Below, in pieces: positions 21,920 to 32,310 of a stretch of 64,000 nt of DNA (positions are counted from its first letter, which is position 1; every line of letters starts with the position of its first letter). Position numbers and translations under genes: made by a program. This DNA comes from Phialophora verrucosa (Eukaryota > Ascomycota > Eurotiomycetes > Chaetothyriales > Herpotrichiellaceae), in the NCBI GenBank assembly GCA_002099365.1, contig MSED01000015.1, forward strand, positions 2,046,001-2,110,000, given 5' to 3'. The notes under the pieces are model-generated. The model did no database searches, was not told the DNA's origin, and worked only from the letters and a program-made list of their open reading frames with translations.

Positions 21920-23765
21920 TCAACTGAAGTCAGACTTAAACATGTCCAAACCAGCAAGTACATGCTCCTTTCTCTCCGCATCTCTGATCTTGAATTCCGC
22001 CCTGAACGGATTCGGACCAAACATGTTCGTGGCCGGGAAATCCCATAGGTCATACTTCAGCGGCTTCCCGGTAGCTTCGTCAATCGGTGCTCTTACATCA
22101 AACGCCCACAATAACCGTGCGGTGAGTATGAACAACGAGTTCTCCGCCAGATTGTATCCAGCGCATACACGTCGTCCGGCACCAAACCCCCAGTGGTCAC
22201 GCTGCCGAGGATCTTGCACATTAATGCACTCGCCAGCGGTCAAATCATTGGTCACCGTGCCCAAATATCGATCCGGGTAGAAGCGTTCAGGATCGGGAAA
22301 CAAAACGGGATCGAAGTTCAGAGCCCATACGTTGCCAACAATACACGAGCCTGCGGGAATGAAGTAGTCCTTGTAGATGACATCACCCTGGCCAGTGGTC
22401 AATCCAGCGCGAAGGATGAAGAACGGGAAGGGGGAGACTTACAGTGCTGACGTGTTGGAAATGATCATTTGAAGCAGTGCGCCATCTCAGCACCTCTTTG
22501 ACCATAGCACGGATGTAAGGTAGCTGGTTGAAATCTTCAAACGTCGGCATCCGGCGGCCGACTACTCTGTCGAGCTCTTCGTGCGCTTTCTCGACTGTCT
22601 CAGGAAATGCCACAAGTCCCAAGATCAAGCTGTTGAGTGTAAGCTGGGTGGTATCTGTCGCTCGTTGTCAGTGACCTCGACAAATCAGGTAACTAGGTCA
22701 TGCATACCACTTCCGGCCTCGATCATCGTCCCAGCGACGTAGGCTGCCTGGTTCTCCGAGATGCCCATCTTGGGATAATCGACCTCCATGAATTTCTCCG
22801 CGAAACATCCCGTGCGGATTCCCTTGGCCATTCGGTCCTTCAATGCCTTCCACAGCCCCAGCCAGAGTTGTAGCTCTTTCTGATGATATGGCTCATACTT
22901 CTTGCGCCACCACTGAAGAGATCTCGGTAGCTTTTCCAGGATTGGGTACTGGTCAACTAAATGGACCTGTCCGAAGCACTCGGCGAAGACGCCTGTCTCG
23001 GTATATATATCATTGAGGACCGGATCATCGACGGTAAGGACCCTTCTGCCATACGTTGCATACATGATGACGCTTGTCGAGTACCGTTTGACGTGGTTCC
23101 AGAAATTGGCAGGCTGGGTCAATAGATCGTACAGATAACGTCGAGATTCGAGGTCTTGTGAAGGTTTCATAGCATCAGCAGACTTGACCGTCAAGCAGCG
23201 ATGGACAATAGCACGAATGTCGCGCCATTGTTTCCCGTACGGCTACAATGAACACATATCAGTATTGACAAGAGATGACCCGGGGGGTTACGGACCATGA
23301 AGAGCATACGGTAACCACCAGATAATACGCCCATAGCAACTCGATTGACACCTCTGCTTGACGTCAAGGTACCTTGCCTGTCAAAGACTTCCTGTTATTC
23401 CATCAGTTCCTGATGCAGCTCGTCCGGAACGAGAGAGCGCTTACTTTGATAGCCTCGGGAGAGCTCAGGACCACCCAACGCTGGGTTCCCATCCGAAACT
23501 GATAGATCTCACCAAACTCTTCCGCCCATTTCACGAGCTGCGACTCGCTCGGGTTGTTCGTTACTTGGCCGGTGTAGATGTGGGAATGCCCGCTGAAGAA
23601 CCTTGCGCCAGGTGGCGAGGGAGGGGCACGTAGCCCTTTAGGGATTCTAGATCCTCCGAGGGCGAAGACATGGTAGACAGCGGCGACCGCTCCAAGCAGC
23701 AGCACAAACGTGGCAGCGTAAGAGTATGCGGCAATGCCGTGGCTGGCATCCCACAACGTGGTCAT
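21920..23765 (-). CDS. Cytochrome P450 monooxygenase
   Basis: Five exons on the minus strand: 23765-23445, 23391-23296, 23242-22708, 22654-22443, 22387-21920; 543 aa. I chose ATG 23765 because it is followed at once by the membrane anchor (YAATFVLLLGAVAAVYHVF) and then the proline hinge (APPSPPGARF). The I-helix oxygen-binding motif is EAGSDTTQLT, reassembled across intron 3. The K-helix ExxR is EVLRWR. The heme loop is FGAGRRVCAGYN with Cys near residue 463. Helix-C PYGKQWRDIR is intact. Microsomal enzyme; substrate not readable. The second intron (23295-23243) needs an unusual GTCCGT donor to keep frame. The neighbouring MFS transporter, divergently transcribed 568 bp away, suggests oxidation and export or uptake of the same compound, which is inference. 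Confidence 0.93.
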
Positions 23766-24333
23766 GGTGTAAGAGAGCACGACAAGCCGTCCTTTCACCT
23801 GCCTTTTGCTCCCTCGATGCTGTAGGGGGCGTTCACAAGCAGTTGCCAGCCTCAATTAAGCTCGCACACAAGGAGTCCTGAGATCGATGGCAGCGACATG
23901 TGATCCCTTCTCCGATGATCTCCAACATCGCAACTTCCTCTCCGACTACATCAATCAGCTTTAAATCATAACGTGGAGGGTGCTCCATATCACATTTCCA
24001 CCAAAAAGCATCGTCACCCCACATCGACTCGAGATATTGTCGCTCGAATAGGAAGTGAAGGGATTGGTGGGGTAACTGGGTGGTATGGAAGCATGGCAGC
24101 AGGGGTACATTTGACGCGTGGACCGGCGCCCTGGGTCGGGGTAGAGTCTGGGGAAGCCCACAGGATCCGATTTCTCCACATCCATGCATTTCGTGCCGCC
24201 AGGTATATCGAGCGACTATACCTCCAAGCATTGCCCAGGATTTCCAAGATCACAAGCATTCATCAAGCGAGTCACATTGGAAACATCTGCCTTGTTGCTG
24301 CTCCTCTCAACCATTGATCTCTGAGCCGCCAGT
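23766..24333. promoter_or_regulatory. Divergent promoter region, P450 / MFS transporter
   Basis: 568 bp between the two divergent start codons. The minus-strand frame is open for another 90 nt upstream of the P450 ATG, so the P450 5' UTR probably lies there. No binding site that I would name. Confidence 0.5.
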
Positions 24334-25962
24334 ATGGGTTTCGGCGTCCTTGAGCCTTCCTCCACGGAAGTTGTCCAGGGCAGCATCCACCTCTTCGACG
24401 ACCCCAATACGTCAATTGAAAACACCACCCACCTCAAGCACAGCAAAGACGGCAAAGTTGTCCTGGCTCCTCAGCCATCCGACTCGCCTAATGACATTTT
24501 GAACTTGCCACTTTGGCGCCGCGACCTCATGTACTGGATAATTATCCTGGGCACAGTCTTCTCTGGCATTCACGGACCCATTCTGACCCCTATCACGCTC
24601 GAACTTGCCGCAGAATGGGGCAAAACCGTCAACGATATCGCACAACTGTCTTCGTATCTCCTTCTCGTCATTGGCGCCTGTATCATACTTTATGGACCGT
24701 TGGCCATCAAATACGGCAAAAGAATCATATATATCTTCGGCACGGCCACGCTCGTCGCCGCAGATATCTGGGCCGCTCGCGCAACATCGTACAACAGTAT
24801 GATGGGCGCCCGATGCTTGTCTGGCATCGGTCAAGGCGCCTTTGAAGCTTTGTCCCTGGCGATGATACCGGATCTGTTCTTTGTGCATGAGCGGGGCAGC
24901 CGCGTCACCTTGTTCCTCTTGTGCTTGCAGACGGGTGTGTTCTTGGGAGTACCGATCGGAACCCAGATCGTGTTGCACTCGGGAATTGAATGGTGTTTTG
25001 GCGGCCTGGCCATTGCAGAAGCTGTTATCCTGGTAGCCATCATTCTCTTCGTGCGTGAGCCTGGGTTCGGACGCAGCCATGTGGATCCGCTGGCGCACGT
25101 TGCTGAAGAGGTTATCCTAGACAAGGTACATGAGGTGGACCATGAGCACAAAGAAATGGCTAGCTCGGTGCAGCCGACGGGACCAGCACCAGGATCAGGT
25201 GCCGAAGAACGCCCGAAGACATACATGCAATGGGTCAATCCATGGCAGGGAGTCATCGGCCACGAGAGTATCCTCAAGTCGACTGTTCGGACCTTCACCT
25301 TGGCGTTACATCCGACGATTCTGTGGGCTTCGGTTGCGGCATTGCCTATGGCATGGTCGGTCGGCATTTCCTTCACATTGGCGCTAGAATTGGCACCACC
25401 ACCGTACAACTTCAGTCCGACAGGTCTTGCCAACCTGTACATCGCAGCGTGGATTGGGATAACCATTGCTGTGTGTATTGGTGTTGCCACCATTGATCCA
25501 ATTTCCAAGTTCATGGCAAGACGCAACAGGAATATCTTCGAGCCCGAGTTCCGACTGGTCATGCTCTTACCAGCGCTCATCATTGCTGGTGTTGGGTTCA
25601 TTGGCTGGGGATGGGCCTATACAACGCATGTCCACTGGATTGGCCTGGCCATCCTGCTGCTCCTTGCTAATTGCGGAGCTGTCCTTGGGAATGCGGCGAT
25701 CATTGGCTATGTGGTGGATGCGCACCGTAACTGGGCAAATGAGTCGCAAGTTGTATTGTTCGCTTGGAAGAACTTCTACCCGTTCACCATGGGATATTGG
25801 TTCGTTCCTTGGTTTATCAAAGATGGACCGAAGAAGACGTGGGGTGCTGTTGGTGGTATCATTGTTGGTCTGTACGCAATTGGAGTCATTTTCTATGTTT
25901 TTGGAAAGAGGATGAGGGCGTTCTGGCAAAAGAGATCATTTCTCGGATTCTCCGCCATGTAA
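24334..25962 (+). CDS. MFS transporter (DHA1-like / Hol1-type)
   Basis: Intronless 542-aa membrane transporter. A soluble N-terminus of about 65 residues is followed by LPLWRRDLMYWIIILGTVFS (helix 1) and some twelve hydrophobic helices. The family signature between helices 2 and 3 is YGPLAIKYGKRIIYIFG, and helix 4-5 has ARCLSGIGQGAFEALSLAMI. A central cytosolic loop (about residues 255-310, acidic, HVAEEVILDKVHEVD) separates two six-helix halves. The sequence style matches fungal Hol1-related drug:proton antiporters. Divergent from the P450, so co-regulation is likely. Substrate unknown. Confidence 0.92.
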   Translation: MGFGVLEPSSTEVVQGSIHLFDDPNTSIENTTHLKHSKDGKVVLAPQPSDSPNDILNLPLWRRDLMYWIIILGTVFSGIHGPILTPITLELAAEWGKTVNDIAQLSSYLLLVIGACIILYGPLAIKYGKRIIYIFGTATLVAADIWAARATSYNSMMGARCLSGIGQGAFEALSLAMIPDLFFVHERGSRVTLFLLCLQTGVFLGVPIGTQIVLHSGIEWCFGGLAIAEAVILVAIILFVREPGFGRSHVDPLAHVAEEVILDKVHEVDHEHKEMASSVQPTGPAPGSGAEERPKTYMQWVNPWQGVIGHESILKSTVRTFTLALHPTILWASVAALPMAWSVGISFTLALELAPPPYNFSPTGLANLYIAAWIGITIAVCIGVATIDPISKFMARRNRNIFEPEFRLVMLLPALIIAGVGFIGWGWAYTTHVHWIGLAILLLLANCGAVLGNAAIIGYVVDAHRNWANESQVVLFAWKNFYPFTMGYWFVPWFIKDGPKKTWGAVGGIIVGLYAIGVIFYVFGKRMRAFWQKRSFLGFSAM

Positions 25963-26529
25963 GGTTGTCTGCAAAGATTGGCGAGTGAGCCAAGAGTATC
26001 GGTATCTTAAGCAATGAATCTGTTTGAGGCACCAAAGGTACAAATCGCAATACCCTTCCACTATCGTGCGGCACGACATACTTGTAGCGAAGAATGGAGG
26101 ACCACACTGGCATGATCTTCAACGGAAAGTCTCAGGTTGCTCATAGCCTGGAAGAGGTCGAGATGAAAAGCCTTGGCGACAAATACAACCGCGTACGGTG
26201 GCATAGAAAATACGGCAAAGAGGAAAAAGGCTTACCCTTTGCTGATTAGAGATCCTTCTATCGGCGCAATGTAGCAGGCAGTGAGCGATTTCTGGATAAT
26301 AGAGTGAATGTGAACCGAGAAGTGCCTTGACGTGACCTGGTACTCGTCTGTTGATGCCAAGACATCGGGACGAGCTTAGCCTGAATCGTGCTTCATCGTG
26401 GCGGTGTCGCTTCTCCAACTGCGAACCTCCCAGTCAAGTCCAATGAGGTAGAAGACATCATTTCATCCAGCGTGCAGCACTTGGGCACTCTTCCCCCCTA
26501 AAGCCGCCAGCGTCGCTCCCTCAATCGTC
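25963..26529. other. Intergenic
   Basis: 567 bp holding the MFS 3' flank and the NDUFA12 promoter. No other gene seen. Confidence 0.6.
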
Positions 26530-27180
26530 ATGTCGACCCTCACACGTACCTTGCGCAACCTCTGGCGGGTGGGCTTCAAAGAGTACGGACATCAAATACA
26601 GTATATTGTGCGTTGAAGATGCGCAAACATGCGCTACAGCTTGTTCTGACGGATCTTCCAGGGCGACACAAAAGCTGGTACGCTTGTGGGCATGGACAGA
26701 TACGGAAACAAATACTACGAGAACATGGCGGAGGAGCTTCCCCTTCGAACAAGATGGGTATGGAGCTTCCGCGTGTTTGTGCCGCAACGATCATGAGCTA
26801 AGACGTGGCAGGTTGACTACAAAGACAAGGAGCTCGACCCGAGTCAAATAGAACCCGGTTGGCATGCATGGATGAGCTATATGGTCGACAAGCCGCCTGG
26901 TGAAGACAGGATCTTGGATATTGGAATCCGACCATGGGAAAGCAAAGAACCAAAGATCAATCTGACGCAGAGCAGGGCTGCGTATCGACCATACTCGACG
27001 TATGTGGCACTGGTACATTTGTATGTTGGCAGGGATAGTTGACACAGCTGCAGGACGAAGCCGAAATACGACGCCTGGAACCCGGTCGCGAAACCCAGAG
27101 ATGGGTCAACTCCGTTTGCAGAACGAGACATCCGCGAAGGAGGAGAATTTGAGTCGAAGTCTCCTGCTTCAACTACATGA
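26530..27180 (+). CDS. NADH:ubiquinone oxidoreductase subunit NDUFA12 (B17.2, complex I)
   Basis: Four small exons: 26530-26607, 26662-26757, 26812-26999, 27054-27180; 162 aa. All three introns are exactly 54 bp (donors GTGCGT, GTATGG, GTATGT). The split is the reason no long open frame marks the gene. The family core is unmistakable: GTLVGMDRYGNKYYENM in exon 2, then VDYKDKELDPSQIEPGWHAW, MSYMVDKPPGED and WESKEPKINLTQSRAAYRPY in exon 3. Exon 4 adds TTKPKYDAWNPVAKPRDGS and a polar tail somewhat longer than in animals. The subunit is a supernumerary matrix-side component of complex I. No mitochondrial presequence is evident, as is normal for this subunit. Convergent with LTV1, only 153 bp apart. 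Confidence 0.93.
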
Positions 27181-27333
27181 TGCCGACGCTACCAGATCAC
27201 TGTACAGATGCACAAACGAGGAGTTCAGGGGAATTCTCAATCAAGCCAAAAATAGGTCTGTCATTGCAAGACGGGGTATCACAGGCATATGCTCCATATC
27301 GACAGCCGATTCTAACGCCATTATTTGCCCGTT

Positions 27334-28818
27334 TCATGTCTTTGTCGTGCGCTGGTTGATCCTAGCTGGCCCCAGCTCTGCCCGGACTTCGTCTAGCTGC
27401 TGGAGCCCGAATTTCTCGTTGCCATTCTTGCCTCGCTTGGCCTTGGCTCCTCTGCGCTTTCCACCACCAGGATTGGCCTTATTCCAGTCGCCAAGAAAAC
27501 CATCCATCATGCTGTCGAAATCTTCTCTAACTGCGCCTTCCTCTGCAAAACTCGTGGTTGAAAGCTGTGACATCCTGGACATCTTCGAGGCACCAGTCAG
27601 CCCTGTCATGCCCGAGGCTAACGACATGCCGCCATCCATGTCGTCGAACTCTTCGCCCTCGTCTAGCGAGTACATCCTCTCCACTTGATCGAATCGAGCG
27701 TCAAGCAGCTGCTGATCAGCCGTTCTAGCCAATGATGACGAGGTCATGGAGTAAGCACTGGGATTCGTGAGGGCACCTTTCCGTTTCTTCTGCCGCAAAG
27801 GAGTGCCATTCAATGTGTACAGTGAGGGAGCCTTATCCTGGACGGCCGAGGCCGCGATGATCGACTCCGTGGCTTTTAAAGGTGGTTTCCGAGCATTGTC
27901 GCGCTTGTACTTGGCGAAGTCGCGCAGCCAGTCTCCGTCTGCTGCGACGGCTGCTTCTGCATCCGGTGCTGGCAATTCGGACACATGATTTGTGCCTGCC
28001 AGGGCTGAGAGTGGTGTGGGAAGCTTCAACTGCGAGGGCTGCTCTGATGCTTTTTCTGTCACATCTGACTCCCAGCCTTCGTCGTCCTCGTCGTATGTTG
28101 CCTCGAATTCGTCAAATTCAAGCTCTCCATTTCGGCCATCCTTTGCAAGAGCACCGAAGATGTCATCCTCGTCTTTCTCGTCCACATATGCATCATCCTC
28201 CAGCGCCTCCAACACTTCTCTGAGTCTTGGATCCATATCCGGTTGGAATCCGGCGATTTCATCGGGCACATCTTGCTGATTCTGATACGTCCTCGGCCTC
28301 GTTGAGGTTGAGAACGTCGAGAGCATTTCACTCCCCGCCACGCTCTGAGTGTCATCGACCGACAATTCTCTCAACGCATCCTCCAATTTGATCGCTCTTC
28401 CCTTCCCTTTCCCCTTGTCTTGTACTTTTACCGGTGCAGCTTCCACAAACTGCACCTCTCCACCCCCTTCACCAATATCTCGCAAATGCTGCATGTAGTC
28501 ATACTTCGTGTCGTCGAAGTAAATGCCATACTCTGCTGCCTCGCCCTCATTATCTCGCATATCTTCAAAATCCAGGCCATCTTCTAGGTCTTTCAAGTGC
28601 AGCCCTTCTTTCAACTCCGGCTTGTGCTGTGAAGAGGAACCTGGTCCAGAGATTTGGTATAGTGCCCGTTCACCGGCGGCTTCATCGTGCAGGGCCTCGT
28701 CGGTCTGTGGACGGTAGAGGAGATGGAATGTTTGTGCGCTTTTCTTGTCGCTGTCGAATGTTAGTCTCCAAATTCGCCGAAGAAAAAAGGCAGCTTACAT
28801 CCAGCGATTGCGAGGCAT
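27334..28818 (-). CDS. LTV1: LTV1 ribosome biogenesis factor
   Basis: Two exons: 28818-28799 (a 20-nt first exon) and 28750-27334; 48-bp intron; 478 aa. The joined start reads MPRNRWIDKKSAQTFHLLYR, the expected Ltv1 N-terminus. Diagnostic blocks follow: FDDTKYDYMQHLRDIG, then MDPRLREVLEALEDDAY, the acidic FDEFEATYDEDDEG region and FDQVERMYSLDEGEEFDD. The C-terminus is basic. Ltv1 binds the pre-40S head with Enp1 and Rps3, and its release is needed for 40S maturation. The tiny first exon means a search starting from long frames would miss the true start. Shares a 263-bp divergent promoter with LSG1, a 60S factor. Confidence 0.95.
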
Positions 28819-29081
28819 CTTGACTACTGGCTCGGTTCGTCGAGGTGCCTTGGTCGCAAACAAGTGCGCGGCTGTTCTTCTAGATGTTGCTCCCGCATGA
28901 GGCAAAATGAATTTCTAAGAACCCAGGAAATTTCGCGGTGCGGGGCGATGTTCGTTCTGCAAATGACGCAGATCCGCAATGCCATTTAATTCACCTGCCT
29001 CTTTCAATTTACCAATATTACTCGATCTACCAGCCTACATCCCTTTCCCGACATTCCCAGCTCCCGCACAATACCGCCGCC
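28819..29081. promoter_or_regulatory. Divergent promoter, LTV1 / LSG1
   Basis: 263 bp between the start codons of a 40S and a 60S assembly factor. It includes the 5' UTRs of both; the LSG1 start has a strong context (GCCGCCATGG). The short distance suggests one bidirectional promoter. Confidence 0.6.
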
Positions 29082-31148
29082 ATGGTCCTCCCCAAGAGTA
29101 AAAACAGCGTCGGCCTGGGGAACAGCCTCATGAACGACCGCTTTGGCCGGGGCAAAGGCAGCGACCGCAAAAAGGTCTCCCAACAAGGCGTGCTACGAAC
29201 CGACCACACAACAGGCCAAACCTACGTGACCAACGCGGCAAAAGAAGCATCATGGGTGAAAATGCGTAGTGTCACTGAACAAGGCGCCCTCGACGAATTC
29301 TTGTCCACTGCGGAATTGGCAGGCACGGATTTCACGGCGGAGAAGATGAACAATGTGAAAATCATACATTCAGACCAGAGGAATCCGTATTTGCTGAGTG
29401 CAGGCGAGGAGAGGGGCGTGAGGAGGAGACACGCGCAGAATAAGGGCCGATTGACGGTGCCGAGGCGGCCGAAGTGGGATGAGTCGACCACGCCGCAGCA
29501 GTTGGACGAGCAAGAGAAGGCGAGTCTGCTGGATTGGAGGAGAGGGTTGGCCGAGCTGCAAGAGAACGACGATCTACTTATGACGCCCTTTGAGAGGAAC
29601 ATCGAGGTGTGGCGGCAGTTGTGGCGGGTCATCGAGCGGTCGGATCTGGTGGTTCAGATCGTGGATGCGAGAAACCCGTTACTGTTTCGAAGTGAAGATC
29701 TGGAGAAATATGTCAAAGAAGTTGACCAAAAAAAAAGGAACTTGTTACTGGTCAATAAGGCAGATATGATGACCGAGGAGCAAAGAAGAGCATGGGCAGA
29801 CTACTTCCGCGAGCAGGGGATAAACTACAAGTTCTTCTCGGCTCACTTGGCCAGGGAGATGAATGAGGGGAGAGATGCGCTTGAGGAGCTTGATGCGCGG
29901 CAGATCCAACAACAGATCGACCGAAATATCCCAGAGAAAACAATGGTTGAGAACGTCCAAAATCTGAACCTGAAAGACCAGGAAGGCGAAGAATGGACCG
30001 ATGAAGACGACGAAGAAGATTCAGAAGGGGAAGACGATGAATCAGAAGACCAAGAACCCTCAGAACATTCCACTCCGCAACTCTCACCATCCTCGTCCTC
30101 GTCAGCAGACACCCGTATCCTCACAGTCGACGAACTGGAGAGCCTTTTCCTCGAGAACATAACAAGCGACGCAACGGCAGAGAGAAAGACGACGATCGGC
30201 CTGGTTGGCTATCCCAACGTCGGCAAATCCTCCACTATCAACGCTCTATTGGGCGCCAAAAAGGTCTCCGTTTCTTCCACCCCCGGCAAGACGAAACACT
30301 TCCAGACCCTCCACCTCTCCGATCAAGTCATCCTGTGCGATTGTCCTGGTCTCGTGTTCCCGAACTTTGCAACCACAAAAGCAGAATTGGTCTGTAACGG
30401 CGTCTTACCCATCGATCAGCTCCGCGAGTACACTGGCCCGGCCGGCTTGGTCGCCTCAAGAATACCCCAAGCGTTTCTGGAAAACGTCTACGGGATGAAG
30501 ATCCAGACGCGGCCCATCGAGGAAGGCGGTACAGGAATTCCCACGGCAAGCGAAGTGCTAAGAGCATATGCCAAGGCGAGAGGATTCAATACACAAGGCG
30601 CCAGCTCCCAACCCGACGAGAGCCGAGCAGCTCGTTACATCCTAAAAGACTACGTGAATGGGAAACTCCTTTACTGCCATCCACCGCCCCTCAGGGATAC
30701 AGACATAGACGTCGAGGCATACGGACACGAGTTCAACGAGAAACTATATGACTTCGCGCACCTCCCAGCGAAGCGACAAGCTTGGCTGATTGCACATTCC
30801 GACGAAGCAACTCTTGACGCTGAGACATCATCCCAGCCCCAGCAGCAACCGCCTCTGTCGTTCAAAGCGCCCGAGACGGGCACCCGCGCCCGCAAACTCG
30901 ACAAGACGTACTTCGGCCCTAGCTCGGGCAATGCAGGACACGTCAAGGCCACGCCGTTCAACCATCAATACACCGAGCAAGGAAAACAGCAGTCGCAGCA
31001 GAAACAATTAACCGGGCGGAAGGCGAAAGCGATGGCCGCGCTCGAGAAGGGCATCGATCCAAGTGATTTGAAAACGAGCGACAAGAAACACTTCAAGGGC
31101 GCGAGGAGGAAGGCCAGGAATGCTAGGACCGTGGAGGATGATGATTGA
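29082..31148 (+). CDS. LSG1: LSG1 large-subunit GTPase
   Basis: Intronless, 688 aa. The N-terminus (SVGLGNSLMNDRFGRGKGSDRK) is characteristic of Lsg1. The GTPase is circularly permuted: G4 (LLLVNKADM, about residue 225) comes before G1 (GYPNVGKSSTINAL, about 375) and G3 (DCPGL, about 418). An acidic insertion (EEWTDEDDEEDSEGEDDE) separates G5 from G1, and TPFERNIEVWRQLWRVIERS marks the start of the G domain. The C-terminus is lysine-rich. Lsg1 acts in the cytosol to release the export adaptor Nmd3 from 60S subunits. The ATG at 29082 has an ideal context; the frame is open further upstream without an ATG of similar quality. Confidence 0.95.
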   Translation: MVLPKSKNSVGLGNSLMNDRFGRGKGSDRKKVSQQGVLRTDHTTGQTYVTNAAKEASWVKMRSVTEQGALDEFLSTAELAGTDFTAEKMNNVKIIHSDQRNPYLLSAGEERGVRRRHAQNKGRLTVPRRPKWDESTTPQQLDEQEKASLLDWRRGLAELQENDDLLMTPFERNIEVWRQLWRVIERSDLVVQIVDARNPLLFRSEDLEKYVKEVDQKKRNLLLVNKADMMTEEQRRAWADYFREQGINYKFFSAHLAREMNEGRDALEELDARQIQQQIDRNIPEKTMVENVQNLNLKDQEGEEWTDEDDEEDSEGEDDESEDQEPSEHSTPQLSPSSSSSADTRILTVDELESLFLENITSDATAERKTTIGLVGYPNVGKSSTINALLGAKKVSVSSTPGKTKHFQTLHLSDQVILCDCPGLVFPNFATTKAELVCNGVLPIDQLREYTGPAGLVASRIPQAFLENVYGMKIQTRPIEEGGTGIPTASEVLRAYAKARGFNTQGASSQPDESRAARYILKDYVNGKLLYCHPPPLRDTDIDVEAYGHEFNEKLYDFAHLPAKRQAWLIAHSDEATLDAETSSQPQQQPPLSFKAPETGTRARKLDKTYFGPSSGNAGHVKATPFNHQYTEQGKQQSQQKQLTGRKAKAMAALEKGIDPSDLKTSDKKHFKGARRKARNARTVEDDD

Positions 31149-31200
31149 CTGGTTGTGAATGTGAATGAGATGATTATGGCGGGTTGACTGGAGGTTAAGC

Positions 31201-31726
31201 AAGGAGACCGTCAACCAGATGACGCCGCGAAACCAAGCAGATCAAGCCGAAACCGAAGAGGCAATCAGCAGCAGAAGAAGATCAACGAATAGCTTCAAAA
31301 AGATATGCAGGAGGAGAGGGATAAGCTCGAGAAGCTTCAATATGAAAGCCAGCAGTCACTCCAGGAGGCCAGCAGATTCCAAAGGGAGTACCCGTCGGCT
31401 TCCGGAGAACAAATGGAGACTCTGGGCGAAGCGGTGAGAATGCTCGAGGGAACCAAGTTGAAGCGATGCCCGACATCGCCGGCCAAGTCACTTCTGCGAA
31501 CGAAGCCATTGCGGAGCGGGAGCAGGCTGCCGAGAGACTAAAGATGAGTGCAGAGAACAGAAGACGGAACTAGATGATGGGCGCAGTTCAAACTATCGCA
31601 CCCATTATTGAAAGGTTCATAGCCACCGGGCCTGCGGGCACTTTGGCTCTTGCTGGTGTTTCGTTTGTCACCTTTCTCCATCCAGGTTACGCTTTTTCTA
31701 GCCGTCAACGGTCCAGGGTGGAATAA
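31201..31726 (+). pseudogene. Decayed coiled-coil protein gene with C-terminal hydrophobic segment
   Basis: Three reading frames in succession give one plausible protein. First KETVNQMTPRNQADQAETEE (from 31201). Then, after a shift, QQQKKINE, a TAG stop, and KDMQEERDKLEKLQYESQQS with further heptad-like sequence to about 31455. After another shift come DIAGQVTSANEAIAEREQ and ERLKMSAENRR, a TAG stop, then APIIERFIATGPAGTLALAG and VSFVTFLHPGYAFSSR, ending at 31726. Two nonsense codons and two frameshifts cannot be removed by plausible introns, so I read it as a broken gene for a coiled-coil protein ending in a hydrophobic helix. It follows LSG1 by 50 bp. Family not recognised. Confidence 0.5.
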
Positions 31727-32310
31727 ACCTGAGAGATCCCGATGCCCCGCTCGAGGCATTCAAGGAGACTGATTCAGCAGCCCAGGGCGGCAACTGGAAA
31801 CGACGTGGTATACCGGCGTAAAAGTACAGAGTTGAAGCATGATTGAACTCCTTACAGAGCGGCAATTGATGGGCTTTGAGCGGCTGTATACTGGGGAAGC
31901 TGGATTGAGCTAGAACCATCACTCCAACCAGGCTTCTCGAACGCTGTCCATCAACAGCATTCGTCATAATGGTAATATACCCATGTAGCGTCAAACCTGG
32001 ACCAATGAGGCCAGTTTGCCGGGTGCTTCGGGGTCCTTCGAACCCTCTCGGACAAGTAGAGCGCTGTGACAGCATTGCTCCTGTGCGCTGAGCCTTGAGA
32101 GCTGTGCCTGAAACTCCTCATCTGATGAGAGAATATGGCGCCACTCTCAGCATAAGATTGCTCGCGTCCCAGTCCGGAGGCAGCTCCAATGTTTTCATTC
32201 GGGTGGCAGGTGATGGACCGTCACCCGCCATCGGTCCATTGAGCGTGGTATTGGTGCGTCGTCCGACTTTTTTTCCACCTCATCACGTAGCGCGCCGTGT
32301 CCGGGTCTTA
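31727..32310. other. Intergenic
   Basis: 584 bp between the decayed gene and the stop of the DUF1770-family gene. No feature seen. Confidence 0.5.

Noticed and set aside
24412..25601. Long minus-strand frames antisense to the MFS transporter (228 and 256 aa)
   Set aside because: Shadows of the coding strand: no domain, no splice logic, and the plus-strand transporter is unambiguous.
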